Positions 1-13,629 of a stretch of DNA of 64,000 nucleotides are shown here, piece by piece. Below the pieces are notes generated by a model. It was not told where the DNA came from, searched no databases, and saw nothing but the letters and a program-made list of their open reading frames with translations. Positions within the stretch are counted from its first letter, which is position 1; each line of letters opens with the position of its first letter. The stretch is from Heliocidaris erythrogramma (Eukaryota > Echinodermata > Echinoidea > Camarodonta > Echinometridae): the NCBI GenBank assembly GCA_025617745.1, contig CM046869.1:4178244-4242243 (forward strand). Direction: 5' to 3'. The translations under genes were made by a program, and so were the position numbers.

Positions 1-139
1 TGTTGTCGATGCCGGTCGTATATTAAGCTGATTATTCTCAGCTATCGTAGTTTCGGGTGATTGTGTTATACCAAATCAAATATATAATAGACGAAACTAA
101 AGCACACGAGCTACATTGTTTCCATCTATCCGTCGGCAG

Positions 140-274
140 GTTGTATACTTCACAGCCACGTTTCCATTCGTTGTTATTTTCATTCTACTCATCCGGGCCG
201 CCACACTGGAGGGACATGCTGAGGGTGTTAGATATTACATTTATCCTGAGTGGGAAAGGCTCAAACATGCAGTG
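140..274 (+). CDS. Gene 1 exon: TM5 and extracellular loop 3
   Basis: Exon of 135 bp (45 codons), phase 0 at both ends. The acceptor is CGGCAG just before base 140 and the donor GTATGT begins at 275. It encodes [12 protein letters not shown] and [15 protein letters not shown], the standard SLC6 TM5/EL3 block. The minus-strand paralogue has an exon of identical length at 38927-39061. Confidence 0.92.
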
Positions 275-3127
275 GTATGTCATTGCATTTTATATTCGTT
301 CATCGCACTACAGTGCGTCCCAAAAAAAAGTTAACAGTTCGAAAATTTTCCCCAAATAAATGTTTCAAAATAGTTTAAGGAGATTTTCATACCTGTCTAT
401 CAATTGACACCAAAATATCTTACAATATTCTACACTTGAGTGAGCAAAAGCCAATTTTGTGAAAGGGTGCCAAATCCAGACTTGACAAGAATTGCTATTG
501 GCTGTATCAACCAAGCTGAGAGTCATAAAAAGGCTGAGAAACTTTCATTTTCTGATCAGTAAAAGGCAATTTATAAAATAACAAGCTTTGTCATCTGTAT
601 ATGCTTACACATTCCATCAACATCTTACGCTTGAGTGAGTAATTTACTACTTTGTTGAGTGGTTCAGAGTGTTACTTTTGGTGATGCTTTAAATTTCACC
701 TGCTTATATAATAGGACATAGAGTGAAAACAATATGTCCTTTCATAAATTGTATTTTATTAATCACAATATGACAATTTCTAAGCCTTTTCATGAACGTC
801 AACTTTGCTGATACCAGCCAGAACGGACAAACAAATTTGTCAAGTATGGATTTTGCACTCTTTCACAAAAGTAGCTTTTGCTCACTCATGCGTAAAATAT
901 TGTGAGATATTTTGATGTCATTTGATAGATGAGACTCTAAGCTATCCACAGGTATGAAAATTTCCTGAAAATATTTTGAAATACTTCAATTGGGGACACT
1001 TTTTGCAACTGTCAATTCTTAGATGGTTCTCAATTTTGTTGATACCAGCCAGCACAAGTACCAATTATTGTCAAGTCTGAATTTTGCACCCTTTCAAAAA
1101 AGTAGCTTTTGATCACTCAAGCGTAATGATTAGTCAGATTTTTTGGTGATATTTCATAGGAGAGATCCTAAACTATCTACAAGAATAGAAATTTCTTGAA
1201 AGTATTCTCAAATATTTTTTTTTTAATTTCCAACCCTTAAAGGAGAATTAACCCCTAATTACAAATTTACTTATATTGGAAGGTGTAATACATTCCTACT
1301 TATTGGCCTAAATCATTTTCTAATAAGATATCAGAAAAGGGTATAAAGATATTCCAACACCCGGTATCGTCTCCTACTCATTTACATGGGGGCTGCCATT
1401 TTCTTGCTGATTTGGAGTTGTACATGAACCATTGAGAAATGTTCCAGTCAGGAAGATATTTTGAATCCAAGACCTAAATTGATTTTCTTCATTACCTAAA
1501 ATCCCATATGTGACGAAAAATATAAAGTGGGTGTTTACATGTATTATAAAAATTAAATCTTTATAATGATATTTTTAAATTGTCTGGTTTTGCTTAACAA
1601 AAATCTATTTTCTTGGGTTTGCCAAACAGAGCAGAACATTATATATGCAGCATGCATTCTGACTTTTCAAGTCCATTATCCGAAAGCAGGTGAATGCATA
1701 GTTTGCCGCTATAGATGCTCAGGGAAGAAGCATCCATAAAATTTGAATTAATTTGCTCCGTCCCATACGTCACAGTATCGAGAAAATAGATTTCTATTAA
1801 GCGAATATCGATTTTCAACAGAAATATATAAGGAAATTTTCAGTTCAAAAATAAATTGACATATCTATTCTATATTTTAAATCTCAAATGGGTTTTTAAT
1901 TTTGAAAAAGGCAATTGGGCATTTGGATTAAGAAAATCTACATGTACACATAAAAAAAATGGCAGCCCCCATGTACTGCTAGCAGACGATACATATTGCT
2001 AGCAGATGATAAATTTTGCTCAGAAAACCTTGATTCGTATCGATCTCGTATATTTTGACGCGAAGCTATGCATATAGTCTAACAAGTATGAATAAATAAC
2101 ACCTTTGAACACTATCGTCTTTATTTTTTGAGCTTAATTCCCCTTTAACTTTTGGGGGGGGGGGTGGGGACGCACTGTATATTCTTGAAGTATAATTGTC
2201 CTTTGGGCATTTTGTTCAAATGCATGTATTCAAATTTCTTATGTTTTAATTTGTTTCGTGAGATAGCGCTTAGGATATCGATATTACGTGTTTTTTGTAT
2301 AGCCCTTCTTATAATTCAATTCAAATATGAATGTATTATATCATGGACCTACTATATCGAAACAGGAGTTCGATAAGGACACGGGTATGCCTCTCGTGCT
2401 CTTTGATACATCTTAATGTGTTTCTTTTAATCCATTATAAGAAGGTTGGAAATTCTTTTTCAGAATTCTAAGCAAATGTCTTTACCGTCGTGTTAGAAGA
2501 GGATGTACTAAATATTTTGCTATATATATGTACTTTGGTTTTAACTGCCTGAATCAATTGAATACGTAGATATGGAGAGACGCTGCGGTGCAGATCTTTT
2601 TCTCGCTCGGTGCCGGAGGGGGCGGGCTTCTCACCTTGGCATCTTACAATAAATTCCACAGTAATTGTTACAGGTAAGTACATGCAGATATTTTTAATCT
2701 CCCAATTGAAAAAATATATATATATAAAACTCTATTATGGATAGTTAGTCTACGACATTTATTTTAAGTCTTGTTTTCGAATTAAATGAGTCTGTATAAT
2801 TTGGGATAAACATGTATGCCTCATATACCCCGAAAGATATTTACTCAACCAACTTCAATACCAAGGGTGACCCGTAAAATTCCAATCCAACCGACTTTCA
2901 AAGTAAAAGGAAGGTGAAAAATATATTTCTAATGATAACAAATCAAGTTTGAATTTCCATACCTAATTTTTTTGGTTATAAATATCATTATCTAATGTTT
3001 AAGGGCAACTTTAAGTCGGCAAGTAATTCTTCTCCAAGAATGATAATAGCCCAGCCAAGCTAGTCAAACCTTTGTAGTTTGTTAATCCCTCTCTCACTGT
3101 CTCCCTTCCTCTCTCTCTCTTCTCTCT

Positions 3128-3163
<36 letters not shown>

Positions 3164-6100
3164 TTCGCTGTCTTCTCCCCCTTCCCTCCCCTCTCTCCCT
3201 CTCACCTTTTCATCTCTGTATAAGAACTCGATCTTCATGGCAATCGTCAACTGTTTCACTAGTTTCATTCCATCCCCATCTCAATTTTGTGTCCATACAG
3301 AAACTCAATTTTCGTAGCAATTGTCAACTGTTTGACTAGTTTCATCTCTGGCTTCATGGTGTTTTCTATCGTAGGCTACATGGCTCACAAACTAAAGAAA
3401 TCCGTCAAAGACTTCGCACACGATGGTAAGTATACTCTTTACAAAAAGGAGTGAATTGTCACTCTATATTTTCTCAAAAGGGAGTCACGTAAGACAGTGA
3501 TCGAGTATCGAGTGAATATCGAGTTCTCTCTGAAAAAAGAGCGAATTTTCACTCCATTTTTCTCCCGCTGAGAATCACATCAGTGATCACTCGATTTTTT
3601 GTTGTAATACCACTTTCAAAACAGATTCCCCGCTTAACTTCCCCGGTGAAAACCTCCAAATTTACGAGCACGAATTCCTTAGGTTACCCGGGGAAGTACA
3701 TGAGCACCTTTCAGACCGCCCTCACTTCCCCGGGAAATTAGTTGCCAACGTTCAATCGGCCTGAAGTCAGGTCAGATTGAGAGCGCGCGTTTTTGTGTTT
3801 TCGCACGGGGGTTTAAATTGAAATTCGATGCGACGACATGGGATCATAGTGTGACCGGAAGTGATTGCTCTCTGACGTATTTCGCCCATCGATCTCTAAG
3901 ATCGATGATTTCACCGGGGAAGTTAACGGCTGACCTTTCAAACCTACCACTTACCCGCTAAATGATATGAGCTACTTTCTGAATTGTTAAACTCAAACAC
4001 AATTATCCTTTTGATTGAGCATTACCCTGGATATATTTTTAAGGTGAATTATTAATGCCCCGAATGCCATAATTTTGATTAATTCAAAACAAATATTTGA
4101 GGTGTCCCGTCGAATTTTCTTTTAGATCTTTCAGGTTTTGGCTTGGTATTCGTAGCGTGTCCAGAGGCCTTAGCGAAGTTTCCAGGTGCTCCATTCTGGT
4201 CCATAACCTTCTTCTTTATGCTGATACTTCTAGCTGTGGACAGTCAGGTTTGTTTATTGATTTGTTTGCTCTTAGTTCCTTAAACACCATTCATGAAGTT
4301 AAGATATCCATGGTGAATCATAAATATATATAAATATGGCGTATAGCCCATTTTATTGGCATTTACATAATGCCATTATTCCCCTATGGTATCATATAAA
4401 CATAATACAAAAAACCCGTACAAAGACATAATGACATTTTGAAAAGGGATACCCCAAAACAAAACAAAACAAAGCAAAAACAAAAACAAAAATAAATAAG
4501 CATACAAGCCCAGAACGAAGCCCCCCCTCCCCCCCCCCCCCAAAAAAAAAGAGAAGAAGAAAAAAAATCATGCATAATACATTTGCAACAAAAGATTAGG
4601 TATATATTCATCGTTCTGTCATTTAGTTGGCATCGATTTTTAATAAAACATGGATTTAATGTCATTTCTGAGTTTGGTAAAATTTACTGTGATATTTTCT
4701 CATTTTTAAACAGCTGAAATTGTTATCATCGCTTTGTAGTTTAGTTGATATGAATTTTCATCCAACATTGATTTACTGTCGAATTTGATAAGCCCACTGA
4801 AGTATATATGATAAATTGTTCGGTGAAGGTATAAGGTATAACTCAAAGATTTGCAATCAAGTGCAAAGTTGCAATAGCCTATCAAGATCATTGTCTCATG
4901 CACATCTTGTTCAAAAAGCTGAACCTAGGCTAATCAGAATGGTTGTTCCAAAGTCCTCATGACAACCCAAGATTATATTGTTATAATCCCGTCTATCTAT
5001 AAGAAATTGCGTAACTACATTTACAAGACTGTAAATTAAAATATTAATAGAATCCATTTTCATTTCAGCGTCCGTCGTTTATCTGGAGATTTAACACTGC
5101 TATTATCAAATACGGTCGCTCATATGAAAATGGATATCATTAATATTCTAATGCGAGTTTTTAACCGAGTGGTTAAAGCACTCGACTGGAAATGCGAAGA
5201 TCGTGGGTTCGATCCCCGGTACGGCACCCATGGCCTTGAGCAAAGCATTTTATCACTATTGCTCTTTTATCGTATGTTAAATAAATTTTGTTTTTTAATA
5301 GTGTGTGATTGTGTTTCTCACACGTTTTACACTAAAAAAAAAGGAAAAAGAACTTGTTATGGGCATTAATAGTTTAATATCTCATTTAAATACGCTTTAG
5401 AATGATTTATCATCATCATCATCATCATTATTATTAGTTATATTATTATTATTATTGTTATCATCATTATTATTACTTATTATTATGATTATTATTATTA
5501 TTATTATTTTGTCATTGTCTATTTCATCATTCATCCCGTGACAGTTCGTTGGTATAGAGGTGATCGTGACCGTATTCGTTGACGAGTTCCCAGAGCTTCT
5601 ACGACCACGGAGAACACTAGTCACTGGAATTGTTTGTTTTGTCTTGTTTATACTTGGCCTACCTATAGTGACCAATGTAAGTACTACAGTCGGAAAATTA
5701 TTCTTTTGTAAATCATCGTAGAAATGTTTTCTGTGTGTGTGTGTGTGTGTGTGTAATTGGGTTTTTACAGACGTGTATCAATCAGATATGATTATTTACG
5801 TCTGGGACCGACCTTTAACGTCACCATCCGAAAGACGTGACTCAGTCTCGAACCTGGGTCCGCTGAATCAGTTTATAACTTCCACTGGTAGCTGGATTAC
5901 AGGCGCACGCCACAACGCCCAGTTTCTGTGATTCAATAGAAGAGTTTTGTATAATCACCATCATACATATCGCTTCGTTACTCAACACCCCACATTCCAG
6001 GGGAGCGTTTTATCAAGTGTTTTGTCAGTGATTTTTAACTGTTAGAAGCTACTGAAATCCTTGCATCTGATTGGCTGAAAGCAAATTTGTCGGTAAAAAT

Positions 6101-9100
6101 CACTGACAAAACACTTGCTGAAACGCTCCCCAGATTCAACAGTTTCATAAAAGCATCCGGTGCATTACTTCATTACGCACTACTCGTTTACATGTAATTG
6201 TATTCAACTTGTTTGTAAGGTTATTTGTATATTTATGATTTTATATTATGTATCGTGTTTTTTCTGCTTCTATTTTCTTTGTGAAAGATTTCGCAATTCA
6301 GTCATTGATTGCTATGAAATTCTAATGAATAAACCATTTCAAATCAATTCTTTATCGAGATATAATTCTTTCTCTTTTAATATGGGAAACAAGAAAGATT
6401 TAATGAAATGATATTTATGGTGGTGATTTATTTTCCATTTCGTTAACTTTCAAAATCTTTTTATTGAATGTTCCACGCTCATTTCGAACACGTTTTGTGG
6501 TAAGAATTTAGGGTTTTGGATTTCATTGTTCTTCCTGAAATTATCCCAGATTTCATTTGACTACAGTATATGCCCCTAATCATGAAAGATTGACAATCTG
6601 TTATGAAAATTCAAGCAGGAATAACATGCGATTCGTGCCGAGAATTTCGTTTCCCTTTGTAAATCAAAGATTAATAAATGAATTGATCAAATTGTCTTCT
6701 TTTCCTTCTATTTCTATGATTTTTTAAAGGCTGGTGGCTACTGGATGGCACTGTATAATAACTACGCAGTAAGCTTTGTTCCTCTCGTCGCTGGAATTCT
6801 CCTCACATGCAATATAAGTTTAATCTACGGCTACCGGAGATTCTTAGATGACATCCGGGTCATGATCGGGACACACATCGTCGATCATTGGCACTTCAAG
6901 TTCTGGCCTTTTAATTGGGTTTTTGCCACTCCCCTCCTCCTGGGGGTGCGTTCACTCTATCAAGCATTTATGTTATTTTTATCATTTAAGCAACAAAAAA
7001 AATCCATTATTTATTTGTACTTCTCTCTTGGTTCTTTTTTTTTCTTCCCTCTTCTTTTTTTTTGTTCTTCAAAACAGCGTTTTTTTAAACACTTTGTAGT
7101 CATTGTTTTATGAATTGTCATCTTTTTTTTCTAAAATTAAATCGTTTTTTTCTTTTTCTCAGCCTTTGTCATGTGCATGTGGAACTTGCCTCCATCTCGA
7201 TAGGGAGATTACATAATGATGGTTAATTAAGCGTTTAAGAAGATCTGCACATTGTTTTTTCTAGTAATAAATAAGTCATTAAAGTTAAAGGAACAAAAGA
7301 TACGACACGAATAGTTGAAGATGTAAAAGCACTGAATAAGATTGAAATAACGGATGGTGACTCATTCTGGGTTTCGTTTTGTTTTGTATTGCTTGTAAAT
7401 ATTTATTTCAGAATGTGTTCATATGCCTCTCCATTTTTTTTTTTGGGGGGGGGATAAGTTTCTAGTTAGTTATTTTTCGTGCATGTGACATGACTTTTTC
7501 TGTTTTTTTTCTGTTCTGCGTAATGAATGCGATTTCAGTGAAACAAATGAAGAACAAATGAAAATATGGTAAATAATATTGTATTCTTATTTGGCAATAT
7601 TGAGTGGAAAAGAATATCGTCAGGTGTTTTTAAACAGATTGCTTTATGATTCATTTATGATACTGTGCACTAAATTGCTACCTCTTTACATGCTACTTTA
7701 CTTCTGATCAGATTGTTCTTATATGCCACTGGGCTTTCGACGAAGAACCAACGTACAACGGGATGAAGTTTCCCGGATGGGCGACTGCTATTGGCTACCT
7801 CATGATGACGTCAGCATTGTTCTGCTTTCCCGCCTTTTGGATTTATGACTTTGTGCGCAAGCCCAATCTGATCACGTGGGAAGAACTCAGACCTTCTTCA
7901 ATAATACAGGTTGGTATCATAATTATCTTGATTTCTGTATGACGCCGCGAAGCTTCCTCATGCCTCTGCCTTTTTGTTTGTGTCGAGTTTTGCAAACGCA
8001 CACAAATATCTTTGTAATTTTTAGTCACACTCGCTGGTCAGAAGGTTTAAAAGCGAAGTATGTAGGTCATAATAGTCATAACATCATACTATAGGGTCAC
8101 TATGTAGTCATGAGCTGGAAAAGTTTTAACTCATTTACAGCAAAAAGTTTATATTCCTCAATATGATAGTCTCTATTTTAATAAAGAGTGCCAGTCACGA
8201 AATTGTTATAATTTTTCCATGGAATTACAATTATGATCAAGACATATGATTACGAGTCGGAGTTTTTAGTTACAAAGTAGAATGAGTCGCCATGGGAGGG
8301 TCCTGTCCTTGATTCGCAAGCGAACCAGTCAACATTTCCTTGATTTATGCTAGCGAGCCTAATGATTATTGAACTTTATGACAACATAACTGTATGAAAT
8401 AAGAATTATCGAGTCTGCTGTGAGTAGACCTTAAGGACATAATGCTTATATAACTCTGTAAGTAAATTTTAACTTAACATAGCTTATAACTAGTGGGGTG
8501 GATTCCATGTCGAAGGATACTATTTTTGGAAAAGAATTGATGAGATAATATTCGGACCTGCCTTGACCTTACATAGAATACCACTTTTGTGTGTATAGTC
8601 GTGTTTTGCCACTTACACAATATCTTTGGAGCTGTTTTTATTCGGTTGTATGTCACTGATGTTGTACTTTAATACTTTGTAGCTATGGAATTATCTCATT
8701 CACTGCTATATATATTGGCACTAATTCAATGTGTTTATTTCGAATTGTTTTATTGAGATTTTTCTGCACAACTTCACTTTTTTGTCGTTGTTGTTGAGGT
8801 CGATAATTTAGAGAACGATGTTATATTGGCTATATTTACCTTGTTCTTCTTGTTCTGTTAGTGTATATCTATCTTGTTCTTCTCGTTCTCTTAGTGTATA
8901 TCTATATCTAAAATGCGTAGCCTAATTATTCAAATGTTATTGCTTTTAGATGTTATTCTATGCAATTGCACTGACCTCTGTGGTGGTGGGAGAAATTAGT
9001 TTATAAAATGTCTGTCTTTTAGGTTTTATAATTAACCGTATTATCAATTATTGTGGAAAGATCAAACGGCTTCCTCTTTTTATAACTGAATGATTCCATG

Positions 9101-12100
9101 TGGATTCCATGTAAATATTACTTGGGGATGATGTTGTGTGTACTTAATTTGGTTGTTCGGTCATTGTCATTCGGTATCCCATTTTACTGGAAGACTAGCC
9201 GTGGTACGACATAGATTTCAAAGACCATTTGGTTTATTCATTTCAACACTATGATCCATTCCTCCATTATGATTTGAAAAAAAAAAATCACGGACCAGCT
9301 CTTTCTTTTTCGCTAGCTCGCTCACTTTCTCTCTCTCTCTCTCTCTTTCTGTTTCTTAGGGGTATTTCGCCTTCAAGATCCGCTACTGTATACTAACATT
9401 TAAGATATGACGTAACAACTATTTTTTTTCTTTCTTTTTCGGTATTACTAGCATACCTTCCTTTATCAACGCACAATAATTGATTAAACATGGTTGTTTC
9501 AAATCATTCGTATCTTCCGTTGAGACTTCCTGTATTAAGAGAAATTAAATAAGCTGTTCTGATTTAGCGGATGGTTTCGTTTAATTTGCAGGTTTCGTTT
9601 AACCTCTGAACTTTTAGCCTCTTGACTACGGGGAACCGGGTGTTCCATGTATTAAAGGAGAATTACGCTCAAAAATAAAGACGATAGTGTTCAAAGGTCT
9701 TATTTATTCCTACTTGTTAGACTATATGGCTTCGCGTCAAAATATACGAGATCGATACGAATCAAATTTTTCTGAGCAAAATTTACCATCTGCTAGCAAT
9801 ATGTATCGTCTGCTAGCAGCACATGGGGGCTGCCATTTTGTTTATGTGTACAAGAAGATTTTCTTAATCCGAATGCTCAATTGCCTTTTTCAAAATTAAA
9901 AACCCATTTGAGATTAAAAATATAGAATAGATATGTCAATTTATTTTTAAACTGAAGATTTCCTTATATATTTCTGTTGAAAATCGATATTCGCTTAATA
10001 GAAATCTATTTTCTCGATACTGGACGTATGGGACGGAGCAAATTAATTCAAATTTTATGGATGCTTCTTCCCTGAGCATCTATAGCGGCAAACTATGCAT
10101 TCACCTGCTTTCGGATAATGGACTTGAAAAGTCAGAATGCATGCTGCATATATTATGTTCTGCTCTGTTTGGCAAACCCAAGAAAATAGATTTTTGTTAA
10201 GCAAAACCAGACAATTTAAAATTATCATTATAAAGATTTAATTTTTATAATACATGTAAACACCCACTTTATATTTTCCGTCACATATGGGATTTTAGGT
10301 AATGAAGAAAATCAATTTAGGATTTGGATTCAAAATATCTTCCTGACTGGAACATTTCTCAATGGTTCATGTACAACTCCAAATCAGCAAGAAAATGGCA
10401 GCCCCCATGTAAATGAGTAGGAGATGATACCGGGTGTTGGAATATCTTTATTTATACCCTTTTCTGATATCTTATTAGAAAATGATTTAGGCCAATAAGT
10501 AGGAATATATTACACCTTCCAATATAAGTAAATTTGTAATCAGGGCTTAATTCTCCTTTAAGTCTATGAGAATTAGAGAATTCAGTAGTCAACGGGTTAT
10601 ACAACATTAGAATAAGGTGGTCGTGCGTGGTGTGTACTAGATTGGTTGATGTGAGTGAATGTTGAATGATCATTTTGATCTATGGGTTGGTGACATCGTG
10701 GGAGCGTTTCATCAAGCGTTTTGTCAGTGATTTTTACCGACAACTGTTATAAGCTACTGAAATCCTTGCATCTGATTGGCTGAGAGCAAATTTGTCTGTA
10801 AAAATCACGGACAAAACGCTTGATGAAACGCTCCCCGTTTCCTCCAATCTCTCCCAATCCTTTTCCATCTCTAGCGTTTGAAACTGATATCCGAGCCTCA
10901 CACGACTTGGGGTCCACTCCGGACCAGTCATCGGCTGGCATCGTGGGAGATACACGATCAGAATGGCACCACGATGGGCGGCGATGTCGTCCCGGACACC
11001 GCCACGCCCATCCACCCCCTCCCCATGACTAGCGTACCCTTGCTGGAGTTGATTGCTGATTGAGTGGTTGACTGAGTAAGTGAGAGTGAGTGAATGCATG
11101 TTTTTGTTACACATTAATCCTAATATTCATTTTTAAAATATCAATGATTTTCATTTTCCGTTACTTCAATTATCATTACTCACCGTTTGTATTTTTGTTT
11201 CGTATTATTTTTCATACTTTAAAAATTAATCAACCCGCCATAAATACCCATTATACCTCATTCTCAAGACCAAAGCGACGCCACACTGATTCCAAACAGA
11301 CCAATATTTTGGGCCATTCTGCGTAATATAATTGTTTGTTCGGTCTGTTGTCGTCTGGTGCCTATCTCGCATGTGTGACTGAGCCTTTAACCTGGGCCCC
11401 GTTTCATAAAACTTGTTATCAATAACAAGCTGTAATAACTGTTATAAGCTACTGAAAGCCTTGAATCTGATTGGATGTGAGCAAATTTGTCATATAAATA
11501 GTTTTATGAAACAGGGCCCTGATCATCACATACCTCTGTCAATATTCCTTTCATCCTTACGCCATGTATTTCAAGATTTGTTTGGTTTATTTTTATTTGT
11601 TGGGGTTCTTTTTCAAACAGAGGCTTGCTCATGAAATACATCGCATTATTACTACATGTATTTTCATCATTATTCATGCTTTTTTTAATAATATTTTATA
11701 ATCATGTTGGGTACTTACATAATAGATGTTTTATGCTCTTTCATTTCTAACGATGCATTTTGTTCTTAAAATTCAATCAAAAACATTTCAAGAATATGCC
11801 GGTATAGAAGGCAGAACAGTCACATGAAGAAACGGATATTGAAAATATTGAAATTTGCTTTTACCATTAAAAAATCCGGTTACAATAAACATTTACACAC
11901 CTATGGCTACAAAGCAGCACCCTCAAAAAAGGGGGCAAGTTTCTACCCTGTAGGGAGAAAGGTACAACATTGGAACGCGAGTGATGCAAATATGCAGCAT
12001 GTGAAAAGGGAATCCGAAAAAGATTCAAACTTGTACCCTCAGGATATTTTATTGGTGTGGTGGTACAGTGTTGAACTCAGTTTCTTCGATTGTACAATTC

Positions 12101-13480
12101 ATAATAATAATATGTTCATTTTTATAGCGCAGCTACTACACAAAATTAATATACTCTACTGCGCTTAATACGAAATATCACATTATTACCCCGTCTTTAG
12201 CAGAGCCGCCATGATAAGCGCTAAGGCATTCAAGGAATTTCTTCCTACCGGGTACCCATTTATTTACTTCACCTGGGGTGGAGAGTGGCAAATGTAGATG
12301 AATGTCTTACCAAAGGACATTAGCGCCGCGTCGGGATTCGAACCGCGAACCATGTGATCCACAGTCCGGTGACGTATCCACTATAGACCACGACACCTCT
12401 ACATAATACATGCACATGTATAGGTAGTGTTCTTGAAATGTTTGCGAACGAATCATTCTTAACCCATTGCTCGCTAACAATAATCATCTCCACCGCTCAT
12501 CACATCATCGCTCTTGACCAAATGCAAGATTACATGTCTTTAAAAGTTTCTTGTTATATATTGATAATTTGCATAATAAAAATGTCTGTTTTGTCAATAA
12601 ATGAGTAAAGCTATCTCGTATATTATGTTCATAAATTTAAGCTGTAAATTATTCAGATTCTTTTTTTCTCCTACAAATCCTGTTGATTACCTCAAGCTAT
12701 TATTTCCAAATGAAGACGAAACCGTACCACTCCCTTTAAAATCCACCTTTCATACTTCAAGTTCATGAACTCTAAAATAGAAATGTGCCCCTTTAAAGTT
12801 TATAACTCAAAAGCACCTTAAAATTGTGATAACCCTTTTTTCTTTCTTGTCGGAATTGTGCCCCTTCTTCCCACCCCTATACAAATCCTGGATCATCGCC
12901 TCGTCATGTCAGTAGCAAAGTTGCTAGCTTTGACAAAGTTGCCCAATACCGGATCCATAATTCATCTATGAGTTAAAGTCACCCTTTTTTTTCTCCCCCT
13001 TTTCTAGTGCAGTTTTGTCTTTGTTCTGTCTTGTTTTTCTTGATTTCCCCTTATTTCCTCTTTCTTTCTTTGTCTTGTTTTGTCCTGTGTTGTCCCGTCC
13101 TAGTTGTGTCCTGTTCTGTCTTGTATTATCTTGTCAGTTTCTGGTTTTTCTTGACTTTTGTTTGTCTTCTTTCCCCTTCTTCCCCCTTTTCCCCCTTTTC
13201 TTTCGTTCTTTGTCTTGTTTTGTCCCGTTTTGTCTTGTATTATCTTGTCAGTTTCTTGTCCTCTGAGTCCTGTCTTATCATTTGTTCTTCGGTGTAAAGC
13301 ATCTTGCTATGAAAATTTCATTATAGATACAGGATTCAGAGATATGCCAATATATATATATATATATATATATAACAAGGGTCCCAAGTCCTTGTGTTGC
13401 CATAAAGCCATTATGGTAATAGCCGGGAGGGCGCATTGTTATACATAATTTGTATATATATATATATATATATATTATAC

Positions 13481-13522
<42 letters not shown>

Positions 13523-13593
13523 GATATTTCATAACCGCGTGTTGGAAAAGCATGAAAAGCATGAAAAGCATGAAAGCATGAAAAGCATGAAAA

Positions 13594-13629
<36 letters not shown>

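Larger units (their letters stand above)
7910..10874 (+). other. Gene 1 intron before the first alternative last exon
   Basis: AT-rich non-coding DNA. It holds a short (CT)n tract near 9328-9348, a full MITE at 9656-10557 and another at 10700-10836. No further coding exon was recognised on either strand. Confidence 0.6.

Noticed and set aside
3011..3339. Overlapping Ser/Leu-rich and Arg/Glu-rich frames
   Set aside because: They are translations of the (CT)n microsatellite on the two strands.
5165..5235. Functional tRNA gene
   Set aside because: Has A-box-like and B-box sequence but no convincing acceptor stem or anticodon arm, and it continues into a SINE body.
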